Part shown: positions 34,473 through 45,799 of the stretch, one piece after another
How positions within the stretch are numbered: the stretch's first letter is position 1
Layout: each line of letters starts with the position of its first letter
Assembly: GCA_958450325.1 (NCBI GenBank)
Contig: OY288247.1
Location: 7,244,429 to 7,308,428 of the forward strand
Direction of reading: 5' to 3'
DNA: 64,000 nucleotides
Source of the DNA: Agrostemma githago
Taxonomy: Eukaryota > Streptophyta > Magnoliopsida > Caryophyllales > Caryophyllaceae
Notes under the pieces: model-generated
What the model saw: the letters and a program-made list of their open reading frames with translations, nothing else
What the model was told of the DNA's origin: nothing
Database searches by the model: none
Program-made: the position numbers and the translations under genes

Positions 34473-35108
34473 GAATGATATCGGTTTATTTAAGAGCGCT
34501 CTGAGTTTTCGTGCTCCTATATATAGCCTCCTTGCATTGGAATTAATTACATAGCTAGTTTGAACGCTTCTTCTCTAAGGAATCTTATTATGTAAGTACT
34601 ACGAGTATCCTCTATATACTAAGAGGATAACACATGATGTGTCATCCTCTCATGAAGCATTTTCCCTCCGAAATATCAAAAGATAATTACTCCTATCTCA
34701 TTAAGGAAACAAATACTCATATATACTCCTATTTCATTAAGAAAACAAATAAATCACTAAAGTCCAATAATTATAATACTTGTATCTCTTATTTCAATAA
34801 GTGTTGACGTAAGCCAATATAAAATATTTGATGATGAGAAAAACTATACGGAAAAACTATACGGAAAATCTAATACAAACCAATAAAATACTTTCAAATT
34901 TTGATTATAATATATAGTAAATAAAATAATTTATTTATCTAATATATTTGGAGTATTATTGTGTTATCTTCTAATTTGTTAATAAAATTTCTAATGATCT
35001 GAATCCATAACAGAATCCGTTTTGATTCATTACAATTGATTTTGTGATAAAAAAACAAACCTTTAATCAAATAATCAAGTAAAAATTATAAAATATTATT
35101 ACTTTGTA
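34473..35108. other. Intergenic; possible Helitron 5' end
   Basis: AT-rich. From 34608 the sequence TCCTCTATATACTAAGAGGA resembles Helitron 5' starts (TC after A). No matching 3' end was found. No gene. Confidence 0.4.
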
Positions 35109-35368
35109 CTACCTCCGTTCAAGTCGAACCTTCCCTTATTCCTTTTTGGGACGTTCAAGTTCAATCTACCAATTTTCATTTTAGTCATTGTTTTAATAGT
35201 AAACAAATACATTAAACCTTATATATTTACATAAATGTCCATATCTACCATACATTTAATATTAAACATATATTTAACTTTTACCCATTTGTACCTTTAA
35301 TAAAAAACAATCAATTTTTTAGAACTTAAGTAAAAAGCAAAAGGAAAGGTTCGACTTGAACGGGGAAG
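35109..35368. mobile_element. Stowaway-like MITE
   Basis: 260 bp, CTACCTCCGTTCAAGTCGAA to TTCGACTTGAACGGGGAAG, flanked by TA on both sides. The terminal arms pair over about 27 bp. Confidence 0.8.
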
Positions 35369-35874
35369 TATTAGGTTTGTAAAAAAGAAATGTTCATTAA
35401 AATATTAGAATATACTTTAAATGAAATAACTCGATTACCTTGATTATCATTGGAATTTTAATTTATTTATTTTCTTGTTGAATCTTTGGTTTTATGCCTT
35501 ATATGTTTTGATTATATCGAAGTTCTAATTGTTTCAAAGTAACGTGATCAAGATGTTTAGTACAGAAATGAAAGGAGCAAAATCTCAAGAAGGCTTTCGG
35601 ACAAGAGATCAAGGGGGAAGGACGGCGGCATAAGATCCTAAATGTAAAGAGAATAAAGCAATTGTATGACAAGGATAATGTAACCTTGAATAAGGTTACA
35701 TTAATCTCCTCCGTAAATAAATTCACACGAGTCGCCAAGATTTAACTTAAGAAATACTTTTTATTTCGTGTATCGTGTCAAAATCTAAGCGTTTGAAGAA
35801 GATAGTTTAAAAAGGGAAATTATCTATCAAGAAAATAAAAGTTTTCAAAATAAATGATTCTCAAAATATCTTGA

Positions 35875-36508
35875 GGGCTTGTTTGGTTACTCCTCAACTT
35901 CCCGGGAAGTAGAAAATCCCATGAAATGGATTTTGAAAGAATTGTTTGGTTACCCCAAAAGTGAAAAAATGGGGTAACTCAAACTTCCACCATCAGTTGC
36001 ACTTCCTGAATGATGCGGGAAGTTGCTCACCGACCCCCCCCCCTCGGTGAGTTGCACTTCCCACATCACGAAATATGTCAATGACTTTTTTACCCTCATG
36101 CACTCATCATATTTCTCACTCTATTACCCTAATTGCATCGAAACAAATTGCTATTAATCCTCTTGAAGTTGATTTTTTTTTTCAGTCTCCCCGAGGATTT
36201 TAAATTCACATATGTGCGGGGCTTGTTAATTTCCAATCAACCAAACTACTAATGTCATTTTTTTCAAACTTTCACTAGAACGCGGTTTTTTTTTTCTGAA
36301 CAATATTTTTTTACGGAACAGTGAGAATAATGTAACTCAGTTTTTTTAAAAATAAAATATACGGGAATTCAATTCACGTGAAGTGTGAATTCCAGGATGG
36401 CAACCAAACACATATTTGCGAATTCATGGGATGTTAACGTGGGAAATAAATTCCTGGGAAATACAACTTCCTACAGGAAGTTACTTTCCAGATGAACCAA
36501 ACGAGCCC
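35875..36508. mobile_element. Harbinger/Tourist-like MITE inside the LTR
   Basis: 634 bp with ends GGGCTTGTTTGGTT and AACCAAACGAGCCC, flanked by the 3-bp repeat TGA (35872-35874, 36509-36511). The GTTTGGTT end and the 3-bp duplication suggest PIF/Harbinger. A perfect hairpin with a C10 loop lies in the middle (about 36023-36051). Confidence 0.7.
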
Positions 36509-36930
36509 TGATTCCACAAAGATATTAGAAAATCATTAACAAGGGAAACTTAAATATTTTATCTTGATTGATTGATGTTCCACCTACCATATCTTCCTTA
36601 AGTGAGGAAGCACATCAATTAAGGTGATCTTATTTCCTTTGTTAAGGAGAATAACTCACCTATAAATACCATGCTCTTCCTCACTTTAAAAACACGACTT
36701 TGATACACATTTTTCTCTTTGCAAAAATAAAATCACATTTCTTTTCAAAAGACTTTTATCAATACTTTTCGGGTTAAGTCTTGGCTATATAAAATCGTGT
36801 TTAAATTGTTTACGCTTGAAGTCATATAGTTTCATTATTCTCTCTAGACAATTGAAGTGTATTCATAGCTAGAGAAATTTTGTAAACTTGAGTAGTATTA
36901 ATACACGAGTCGAGTAGTGGTTACTCAATC

Positions 36931-37068
36931 GAACGACATACATCGTTCACACCTTGAACGCTTCACATCGTTCAAACACCGAGGGCTTCACATCCCTCAC
37001 ACCGAAGGCTTAACATCCTTCATTGTCGTGGGCTTAACATTCCACACACCGAGTGCTTAACATCACTC
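36931..37068 (+). repeat. Array of six 18-nt hairpins in the Sirevirus LTR
   Basis: Units at 36931, 36956, 36981, 37004, 37028 and 37051. Each has a 5-base stem, an 8-base loop (CTTCACAT or CTTAACAT; the first unit ACATACAT) and the complementary stem. The stem pairs are GAACG/CGTTC twice, GAGGG/CCCTC, GAAGG/CCTTC, GTGGG/TCCAC (one G-U pair) and GAGTG/CACTC. Spacers are mostly ACACC. It lies after the presumed TATA box and so would be in the RNA leader. Confidence 0.9.
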
Positions 37069-37432
37069 ACACCATCACGATTAGAGTTAACCGTGATTGT
37101 CTATTTGTAAGGTAATCCGGAGAAGGTACGCTTATAAATAAAGACACCGGTGGACGTAGGCTTTTCAATTGGGCCGAACCACGTTAAAAATGCACGTGTT
37201 ATTTACTTTACGTTGTACTTTGCTATTTCTTATGCTTATACTTTTTAGTAGTAAGTATAGTAGCAAACATTTTTGTACTTCTTTTATTTAGCCATTCAAC
37301 TAACGCAATATTACACTATATCCTTCCAAATAGGATTTTGGTGTAATATATTGTTTAAAATTTTAAAAGTACCCAAATACTCTATTCACCTCCCCCTCTA
37401 GAGTATTTTCTAGGATCGCTAGACTCTACAAT

Positions 37433-37445
37433 TGGTATCAGAGCA
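37433..37445 (+). promoter_or_regulatory. Primer binding site of the Sirevirus-like element
   Basis: TGGTATCAGAGCA, complementary to initiator tRNA-Met, two bases after the LTR end. Confidence 0.88.
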
Positions 37446-37518
37446 GGTTCTCTTGATTGATTCATATCAAAAGAGTAGATCCTAAACTAGCGATTCTATA
37501 TTAATCCATTTTGATCAA

Positions 37519-39323
37519 ATGGACTCCAAGAACTCAAAGTTTCCCACGTTTGATGGTGTAGACTATGGGTTGTGGAAAAACAAAATGATGCATTATATAA
37601 AAGAAACAGATTTTGAATGCTGGAAAATTATTGTCAAGGGTCCAATTGTCATCCAATCCGTTGATGTTCTCGGGAACATCACCGTAAAGGATGAAGAGGA
37701 CTATGATGAGAACGATTATAAAAAGGCCGAAAAGAACTCTCGAGCAATGTCATTATTGCAACAAGGAATTTCGTCCAAAGAATATAATCGACTCACTTCT
37801 TGTGTTTCCGCAAAAGAAATCGGGACAGTTTAGAACTTGTGTACGAGGGAACTACTCAAGTAAAAAAGTTCATGATTGATTTATTAACTCAACAATACGA
37901 ATTATTTAAAATGGATAAAGATGAAAGCATTACTGAAATGTCCGCAAGATTCACTAACATTAATAATGAACTAAGAAATCTTGGAAAAAAATTCGACACT
38001 GAAGATCTTGTTAGAAAAGTCTTAAGAAGCCTTACTGATAAATGGCAAACGAAAGTCACTGCTATTGAGGAATCTAAAGACCTTACCCTTCTTAGTTATC
38101 AAGAGTTGCTAGGTAACCTTATGGCTCATGAGCTCTCTCTGAATCAACGTCAGAGTGAATCATCTAAGAGTAGAGGAATAGCCTTAAAAAGTTCTATCAG
38201 TGACGATGAAGAAACCATGAGCGATGACTTAGCCCTTTTCGTCAAACGCTTTCGAAAGAATTTTAAATTTGGACCTAAAAACTCATTTAGAGAAAGAGGT
38301 AACAACCCTAATACAAAACAAAACAATAAAGGATGTTTTAAATGTGGAGAAACTGGACATCTCATAAAGGATTGTCCGACGTGGAAAAATATCAAATCTA
38401 AAGGAAAAAAAGAACGATCAAAGTTTCAGCACAAGCAAGCCATGCTGGCTTCGTGCGGATGGGGAGAACTAGACTCAGACGAAGAAGAGGAATCAGAAGA
38501 TGAAGACGAGGCAAACTTTTGCCTAACTGCTCAACACAGCAACACGTCCAGGTCCGAAACACAGACGTACAAAGACATGTGCTTGATGGCGGAGACGTAT
38601 GGTTTAAGCTCGGATTCAGATGAGGAAAGCACTGAGGTAAGTTTTATAATGTTTAAGAAAAGACTTAGGAAACTTACTAAAGAGAAACTCCTTTTACACT
38701 TTGATGAAGTATTAGAAACCTGTGAGCAACAAAAGGAAGAAATAAATGAGTTACTAAAACAAATAAATGAGATAGCCTTTGAAAATATTACTCTAAAGAG
38801 ATGTGAAAATACTCGAACAAATAAAAAGAAATCTTCTGAAATTTCAAAAACAAAAGTTGACGTATCAGACGATTCAAAAATTTGTTCAAGTATAAACATC
38901 AATAAAGAGAAATTAAAAAGAGACACTAATTATGAAAAAGTCAGTGCAAGTGTTAAAATATTAAATGAAGAAAATGCGGAACTAAAAAGAACTATATCTA
39001 TACTAAACAATGAAATCAATATTGAGAAAATAAATCATGACAAAATAAAAAATTCTCTGACCTCAAAAATCATAGAATTGATAAAGGAAAAAGGAGTAAT
39101 GCAGGAAAAGTTGGATGAATGTGTCTCAAGAACTTTGGAAGGTAAAAAGACTAAAGAAGAGGAAACTAATAAAAGAAAATATGCCAAAAGAAAGTGGAAA
39201 AAGAAATCTGAAAATGAAACAAATGAACACAGTGATAGACACAGAAAAATATGGGTGCGTAAAGATTCTTTGCCTAATGTAAAAGAACCCAAATTTATTT
39301 GGGTACCTAAGAAACAAAAATGA
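37519..39323 (+). pseudogene. gag: Gag of the Sirevirus-like element, one frameshift
   Basis: Starts MDSKNSKFPTFDGVDYGLWK, a Sirevirus-type gag start. One base is missing near 37821, so the frame changes and continues to 39323. The UBN2-type region covers about 37600-38160. The knuckle CFKCGETGHLIKDC is at about 38335-38376. An acidic stretch (38475-38515) and a long Lys/Glu-rich coiled-coil region (38650-39150) follow, typical for the long gag of this lineage. It ends in IWVPKKQK at a TGA (39321-39323), which is in frame with the protease. Confidence 0.85.
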
Positions 39324-42300
39324 CTATCGCAGGTTCACAGATGGTACCTAGACAGTGGGTGTTCAAGACACATGACGGGTGATAAAAAGAAATTTTTGTC
39401 ATTAGAGGCATATGACGGAGGAAGTGTAACCTTCAGAGATAATAAGAAAGGAAGGATAATCGGTATTGGTAAAGTCGGCTTATCTGATTCACATTGTATT
39501 GAGAATGTATTGCTTGTAAAAGGACTAAGGCATAGTCTCTTAAGCATATCTCAACTCTGTGATCGAGGAAACAAAGTGGTGTTTCATAATGATAAGTGCC
39601 GAATTATTCGAGAAGGTTCCTCAAACGTCATTGTGGAGGGGGAACAATCAAACAATGTTTACATAGCCGACATCAAAACCCTACCCGACAATGCTGTCAC
39701 CTGCATGAGCGTTACCATCGCTGATCCACTACTTTGGCATAAAAGATTTGGACACATAAGTCCTTTCAGTCTTAATAAACTTAGATCTCTGGATCTTGTT
39801 CAAGGATTACCTTCCATAACCTTCGACACTACCAAGGCTTGTGGTACCTGCATACGTTGTAAACATGTGAGATCTGCATTCAAGCCGAAAAAGTTCGTAA
39901 GCACTCCAAAGCCTCTAGAACTTATCCATATGGATCTTTGCGGACCTATGAGAATAAGGAGTAGAGGCGGTAGCCGGTACGTATTTGTTCTTGTAGATGA
40001 TTTCTCTAGATTTGTTTGGCCAATCTTCCTTAGCTCGAAAGATCAAACCTTTGATGAATTCGAATGTCTAATGAAGCTAGTCCAAAACAAGTACAGTTGT
40101 AATCTTGTATCTATAAGAACATATCATGGAACCGAATTCGACAACGAATCCTTCATAAGTTTTTGTAGAGAACATGGAGTTGGGCATAACTTCTCTGCTC
40201 CACGGACTCCACAACAAAATGGAATAGTCGAACGAATGAATCGAACGCTTGAAGAAATGGCTCGTACCATGTTGCTATGTAGTGGTTTACCCAGAAATTT
40301 TTGGGCCGAAGCTGTTAATACAGCATGCTATATCCACAATCAGGCAATGATCAGACCAGTGTTGAAGAAAACACCCTATGAACTACTTAGAGGAAGGAAA
40401 CCTAAAATTTCTCATCTCAGATGTTTTGGGAGCAAGTGCTTTGTCCACAACAATGGGAAAAATAATTTGGGTAAATTTGATCCTCGAAGTGATGAGGCCG
40501 TTTTCTTAGGCTACTCAGATCATAGCAAGGCCTACAAGGTGTGTAATAAAAGGACTTTACGTGTTGAAGAAAGCATCCACGTAATCTTTGATGAGACTAA
40601 TTCCATAAGTCAAACCGACATTGAAGAAGAAGACGATGACGATCCAGATTTTTGGCTCACTAGAAAGGATGCACCTGAACTTAATGAAGAAGAAAAGGAA
40701 ATAGAAGGATCAAATGCTAAGTTAAGTGAAGAACGTACCAATGTTGATCCGAATATATCATTAGTAAATGAAGAACCGAACAAAAGTTCTTCAGAGACTA
40801 ACGATAAGATGGCATCAACATTATTCCCAGATAACACTAAAGCTAATGTAACCTCTGGTATAAACGCAGGGGGAATAAAGGACGATTCTTCTAAGGATAA
40901 TGTAACCTCTGGCAATATAACCCCTGACATGAACTCAGGGGGAACCAAAGACAGTCCTTCTAAGGTTGATGTAACCACCAACACTAGTTCAGGGGGAACT
41001 ACAGCCAAAGATAATATAACCTCTGGTAACAACTCAGAAGAACCTCCCAAGAAAAGTAATAACGTTCCCACGAATCTCAAAAAGTGGAAACACCAGAGTT
41101 CACATACTACGGACGCTATTCTGAGTGATTATCATAAGGGAATCCAGACCAGAAGATCTCTAAGAAATCATTGTGTTCTAAATTCCTTTCTATCCACTAT
41201 AGAACCCAAAAATATCAAGGAAGCGCTTACTGATTCAGACTGGATCGTAGCCATGCAAGAAGAGTTGGGTCAATTTGAACGAAACAGAGTCTGGCATTTG
41301 GTTCCTAGACCATTAGATAGAAAAGTGATAGGGACACGTTGGGTATTTAGAAACAAACTCGATGATTCCGGAACCATTGTTAGAAACAAAGCAAGGTTGG
41401 TTGTACAAGGTTACAACCAACAAGAAGGAATAGATTTTGACGAAACCTTTGCTCCGGTTGCAAGATTGGAAGCCATTCGGATACTCATTGCATATGCCGC
41501 TCACAAAGGATTCAAGTTGTTTCAAATGGACGTTAAAACGGCGTTTCTGAATGGGTTCTTAAAAGAGGAAGTTTTTGTCGAGCAACCCCCAGGATTCGAA
41601 AGCGTGGATCTGCCAAAACATGTTTTCAAGCTAGATAAGGCTCTCTACGGGCTAAAACAAGCACCAAAGGCTTGGTATGATAGATTGTCTCAGTTTCTAC
41701 TTCTAAACGAGTTCAAGAGAGGGTCAGTGGATAAAACACTCTTCATCAAAAATGTCGAGACTGACACGTTGGTAGTTCAAATCTACGTTGATGACATTAT
41801 TTTCGGCTCCACTAATGAAAAACTTTGCAAATATTTCTCAAACCTAATGCAATCAAAATTCGAAATGAGCATGATGGTTGAGCTGGGCTTCTTCCTAGGT
41901 CTACAAATCAAGCAGTCAAAAAGAGGAATAACTGTGCATCAAGAGAAATATGTGAGTGAACTTCTTAAAAAATATGGGATGGAAAAAGCAAAATCTGCAC
42001 CTACACCTGTGGCCATCACCACTAAGCTTGATAAAGATAAAGGAGGTAAGTCTGTGGACAATACTTCATATCGAGGTATGATCGGATCTCTACTCTATCT
42101 AACTGCTAGTCGTCCTGATATCATGCACATCGTGTGTGTATGTGCTCGTTTTCAGTCTGACCCAAAAGAATCTCACCTAACGGCCGTTAAAAGAATCTTA
42201 CGTTACTTAATTGGCACGCAACGTCTTAAAATGATTTACCCTATGCATGATAACTTTGATCTCAAAGGATATTCAGATGCAGATCATGGAGGGTGCTATA

Positions 42301-42728
42301 TCGATAGAAAAAGTACTTCGGGGACGGTAACGTTTCTAGGATCATGTATAATATCATGAGGATCCAAGAAACAAGCAACAACGGCACTTTCATCTACTGA
42401 AAGTGAGTATATTGCTGCATCTCTGGTATGTACTCGATTACTTTGGCTACGTCAACAATTAAGGGATTATGGTGTACATATTAAAACCGTACCTATCTTC
42501 TGTGATAATATCAGTACCATCGCCATATCAAAAAATCCCGCACATCATTCACGTACCAAACATATTGACATAAGGCACCATTTTTTAAGAGATCATGTAG
42601 AAAAGGGTAATATCGAACTTGAGTTCTGTCCTTCAGATTTACAAAAAACTGATATTCTTACTAAACCTTTACCCAGGGAACGGTTTGAGGAATTACGGTT
42701 AGAACTTGGTCTGATAAATGACAACTGA
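39324..42728 (+). pseudogene. pol: Pol of the Sirevirus-like element
   Basis: Same frame as gag after the TGA. Protease WYLDSGCSRHMTG (39345-39383); integrase zinc finger (39735-39870) with CGTCIRCKH; integrase core (HMDLCGPM, VDDFSR), in which the second catalytic Asp is Tyr (RTYHGTEF near 40118-40141); an acidic, repetitive linker with TSG/SGGT repeats (40620-41040); RT with QMDVKTAFLNGFL (41524-41562) and YVDDIIFGS (41785-41811); RNase H with YSDADHGG (42271-42294) and STESEYIAA. One TGA (42357-42359) stands where Trp is usual in RNase H; the frame then runs to the natural TGA at 42726-42728. The integrase change means it cannot integrate by itself. Confidence 0.88.
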
Positions 42729-43285
42729 ATAAGTTGTGAGTTGTTTTTGCTCTTTTCCTAATATGCTTGACGAAGACTGGGGTGATGTTAGTCTGCGATT
42801 ATATTACCTAGATTCATGTACAGGTTCGTAGTGTCTTGTGTAAATTTTCTTGAGATTGTGTTTCATTCATCCTCGCCTTGATTTTTTGGACTTTATCATA
42901 TATACCATATGACATATAATTTTACTCCCATATATTCATGTCAAATCTTGAATATTCTGAATAATTTCAAATAGGAATTATTCCTTATGTAAAATTATAC
43001 CCATATTTTATCTATGGTATATTTCCCTCACAAAATCTCGCTGCCATATTCACAATATTTCCTTACTCTTCATAAATTCTCACAAGTGTCTTATTTAATA
43101 AGGAAATCTTCCCAAAATCTTTTCCACCTAAAAATCCTCCTCAATATTTACTCTTTCCATAAAACTCATCATTATACTTCTTTAATAACCCCTTCTTTTA
43201 CCCTCATCTACCGTCACTTTACCCTTTTCACCCATCTTCTTTATTCCAACTTCCCAACTTCTTCTCTCACCTCAAAATTTTTATC
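42729..43285 (+). other. Spacer between pol and envelope-like frame
   Basis: Noncoding, AT- and C-rich toward the end; the A/C-rich run at 43090-43260 looks like a leader for the next frame. Confidence 0.5.
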
Positions 43286-44874
43286 ATGGCACCAAAGAAA
43301 GCTACTTCCTTCACTTCTCACAAAAAGAACTTACGCTTCGCAACTAGAGATTTGACTCTTGATACCCGGGCTATGACTGCAGTTGTAGTGATCGAGGATA
43401 TGACTGCAATTGGCAAACGGAAAAGGTCCATGAAAGGAAAGGAACATGATGGTGAAGAAAAGGGGGGCATGCATGGAAAGGAGTTTATCCTAGCCGAACT
43501 CGAGAGTGTCCGCATGAATAAACTGGAACACGATCAGGTAAATAAGGTTCTTGATTACCCTTTCGTTTCTGGTCGTCAATATCTTTCAGCTTGGTTTGAT
43601 GAGAATCCATGCGTCTCACAACTCCGTGATTTACTTGCTTTTCAAGAATGGGAAAAACTACTAGATATGGGTCATGATGTCTATCCGGTTCAGATTGCTC
43701 AATTTTGGGCAACCTTAAAAATAGATAATCGGGTGTTGTGTGCAAATTTTGGGGATAAATACATCAAAATCACAATGGAAGATTTAAGTAATATTCTGGG
43801 GATACCGTGTGAGGGGATAGAAATTTATGCACGGGCTGGGTGGAGAAACTATAGTTCTGATGAGATTGTAGATATTAAGAAAACTCTTGATCTTAAGGCA
43901 ACTGAGATTTCTGTCATGTCTGGAGTAAGCTTGAACCCCATTGTTAAACTTGTCTTCAATACCTCTTACTCGTCTCTACTGCCGAGAAAAACTGGAACAA
44001 AAAAGTTGCACATTCATGATATTATCTTACTCCATCATGTTCTTAGAAAGACAAAGGTGAACCTGCCATTTTTAATGTTCAGTCATATTGAACATGTGGT
44101 CTCTGAGTTAAAGTCATCACAGATACATGCATCCACTTGCATCCCTTATGGGATGTAGTTATCCAAGGTGCTAAAAAATAGGGGTGTTATAAGCAAGTCC
44201 GCCCCTTTTGAAACACCTTGTGACATCATGACCACGACATATCTAAGACAAATGTCTATTTTGGATGACCACAAACTTTTACATCTCATCCCTCAATCAA
44301 TGAATTCGGTGAGAATGTGGTCAAAGGTGTAACCAAAAGACGGAAAAGAGATCCATTCAAATACCTTGTAGGAGACCTTACCTACATCATTGAAAAGATT
44401 CCAATAGAAGACATGAACTTAGTCTCCAGAATGGAAGTACCACCCTTGAATGATAAGCCTCAAAACCCCTCATATGGTCAAGCTATGGAGCAAATAACCT
44501 TCACCGAATTGCTAGAGAATTTAGAAACTAGTCCCTCTATGCCAACTTCGACCGAGTATTTGAGGGACATGATCTTGAATTCTACCATGAAGAAGGAAAT
44601 TCCAACACTACCTAGGGTCACCCCGAAAATTATCATTCCTACTAAACTTGGTGACCCCGACAACTTCTCCATACCTTGTTCGATCGACGATGGCATCTTC
44701 CTTATACTCGGTCAAGCTCCCGAAGAAGAAGTTATTAATGAGTGGAGGATGCTACCGGAGGTAGCTCGTCTTATGGGTTTGCCAAGGCCGAGGAAAGAGT
44801 GTATGATTGGTGGCGTTATCTTTAAGAGTAAGAAACATGGTACTCCTGGTTGCTTCTCAAGCAACCCCGACTAA
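43286..44874 (+). pseudogene. Envelope-like or putative plant transposon protein, Sirevirus type
   Basis: First frame 43286-44158 (290 codons) has a basic N-terminus with MAPKKA, then a folded region with VYPVQIAQFWATLKI and ITMEDLSNILGIPCEGIE, the kind found in the putative plant transposon proteins downstream of Sirevirus pol. A TAG at 44156-44158 and a frameshift near 44300 separate it from the last part (44317-44874, 185 codons), which has no domain I recognise. I see no clear signal peptide and no strong membrane segment, so 'envelope-like' refers to position, not to proven function. Confidence 0.6.
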
Positions 44875-45187
44875 GCTCAAATGATTTGATTTGGTTTGGT
44901 GGTGTCCATAATAACCACCTTGTAAATATTTGTATATTCTTATCTCCTTTTATTTTCCTCGAACAATAGCTTTTGGTTTTTCCTTTGGAGCCTATTTCTT
45001 ATGGCACTTGCATGAATTATGAAGATTTCTTTTGGAGTTTTTGGGATGTTCCACAATGATTATGAGAGTTTATTTCTATCTATTTTAATACATGGATTGA
45101 GAAGATTGGTATTATCAAAGAGTTGAGGTTGGTTTGGACCAAGTCGAGGAGAATTTTCGCAGCAAAAGGCTAATATTGAATGGAGGA
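44875..45187. other. Junction between Sirevirus-like and Athila-like sequence
   Basis: No coding and no LTR end that I can place. The junction of the two elements lies somewhere here. Confidence 0.35.
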
Positions 45188-45536
45188 TCTCACCAGGTGA
45201 AAATTCACCCGGTGGAATTGTGGCCCGAGATCCGTCGGGTGAAACTTCACCCGATGGCAATTTTGCTGGAATTACTGGAATTGACGGAAAACCTGTCGGA
45301 TGAAATTTCACCCGGTGGAATCTCACCGGGCGAAATTTCGCCCGACGGTAAACTTATTTGCGACTTGGGAATTGACGGAATTCCGTCGGGTGAAATTTCA
45401 CCCGGTGAAATCTCACCGGGCGAAATTTCGCCCGATGGTGATATTGTGCGCGATTAAACGAGAACCGGTCTGAAGACCGTCGGGTGAAATTTCACCCGAT
45501 GGTGACCACCGGGTGAAACTTCACCCCGCGTCACCC
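45188..45536 (+). repeat. Palindrome cluster, internal
   Basis: About eight copies of GGGYGAAATTTCRCCC-type palindromes, most bounded by CCGTC or CACC on the left and GATGG or GGTGG on the right. Both GGGTGAAATTTCACCC and GGGCGAAATTTCGCCC occur. Confidence 0.9.
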
Positions 45537-45799
45537 TTATACCCCAAACACCCTTCTTCTTCATATCACCATTTTCCCTCTATCTCACTCCTCAAATAAA
45601 CCCCAAAAACCCAAAAACCCCCAAATCCTATCACCCTAAATCCATTCTTCTCCACTAAAAATTAATCCAACTCCATAATCTTCATCCTTATCGAATTTCT
45701 ATCATTCTTTAGGAATTCTTTTTGAAAAATCTTCACAATTTTTGACAACCTCATACCCTAAACCTCCATCACCATAATCACCCACCTCAATCATCAAAT

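Larger units (their letters stand above)
35476..37430 (+). repeat. 5' LTR of a Sirevirus-like Copia element, with nested MITE
   Basis: The right end TCTACA lies two bases before a primer binding site. A TATA-like box (CCTATAAATACC, near 36660) and a long leader fit U3-R-U5. The left edge (TGTTGAATC at 35476) is a guess, because the 3' LTR is not in the window. The Harbinger-like MITE at 35875-36508 is nested in it. Confidence 0.6.
35476..44874 (+). mobile_element. Sirevirus-like Copia element, 3' end missing
   Basis: LTR, primer binding site, gag with long coiled-coil tail, pol, and an envelope-like frame after pol, the usual order of Sireviruses. No 3' LTR follows; Athila-like sequence starts instead near 45.0-45.2 kb. 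The element is broken by one frameshift in gag, two TGA codons and a changed integrase residue. Confidence 0.75.

Noticed and set aside
36931..37068. CRISPR-like array (short regular repeats with spacers)
   Set aside because: Plant LTR context, units of 23-25 bp with variable stems instead of constant repeats and unique spacers.
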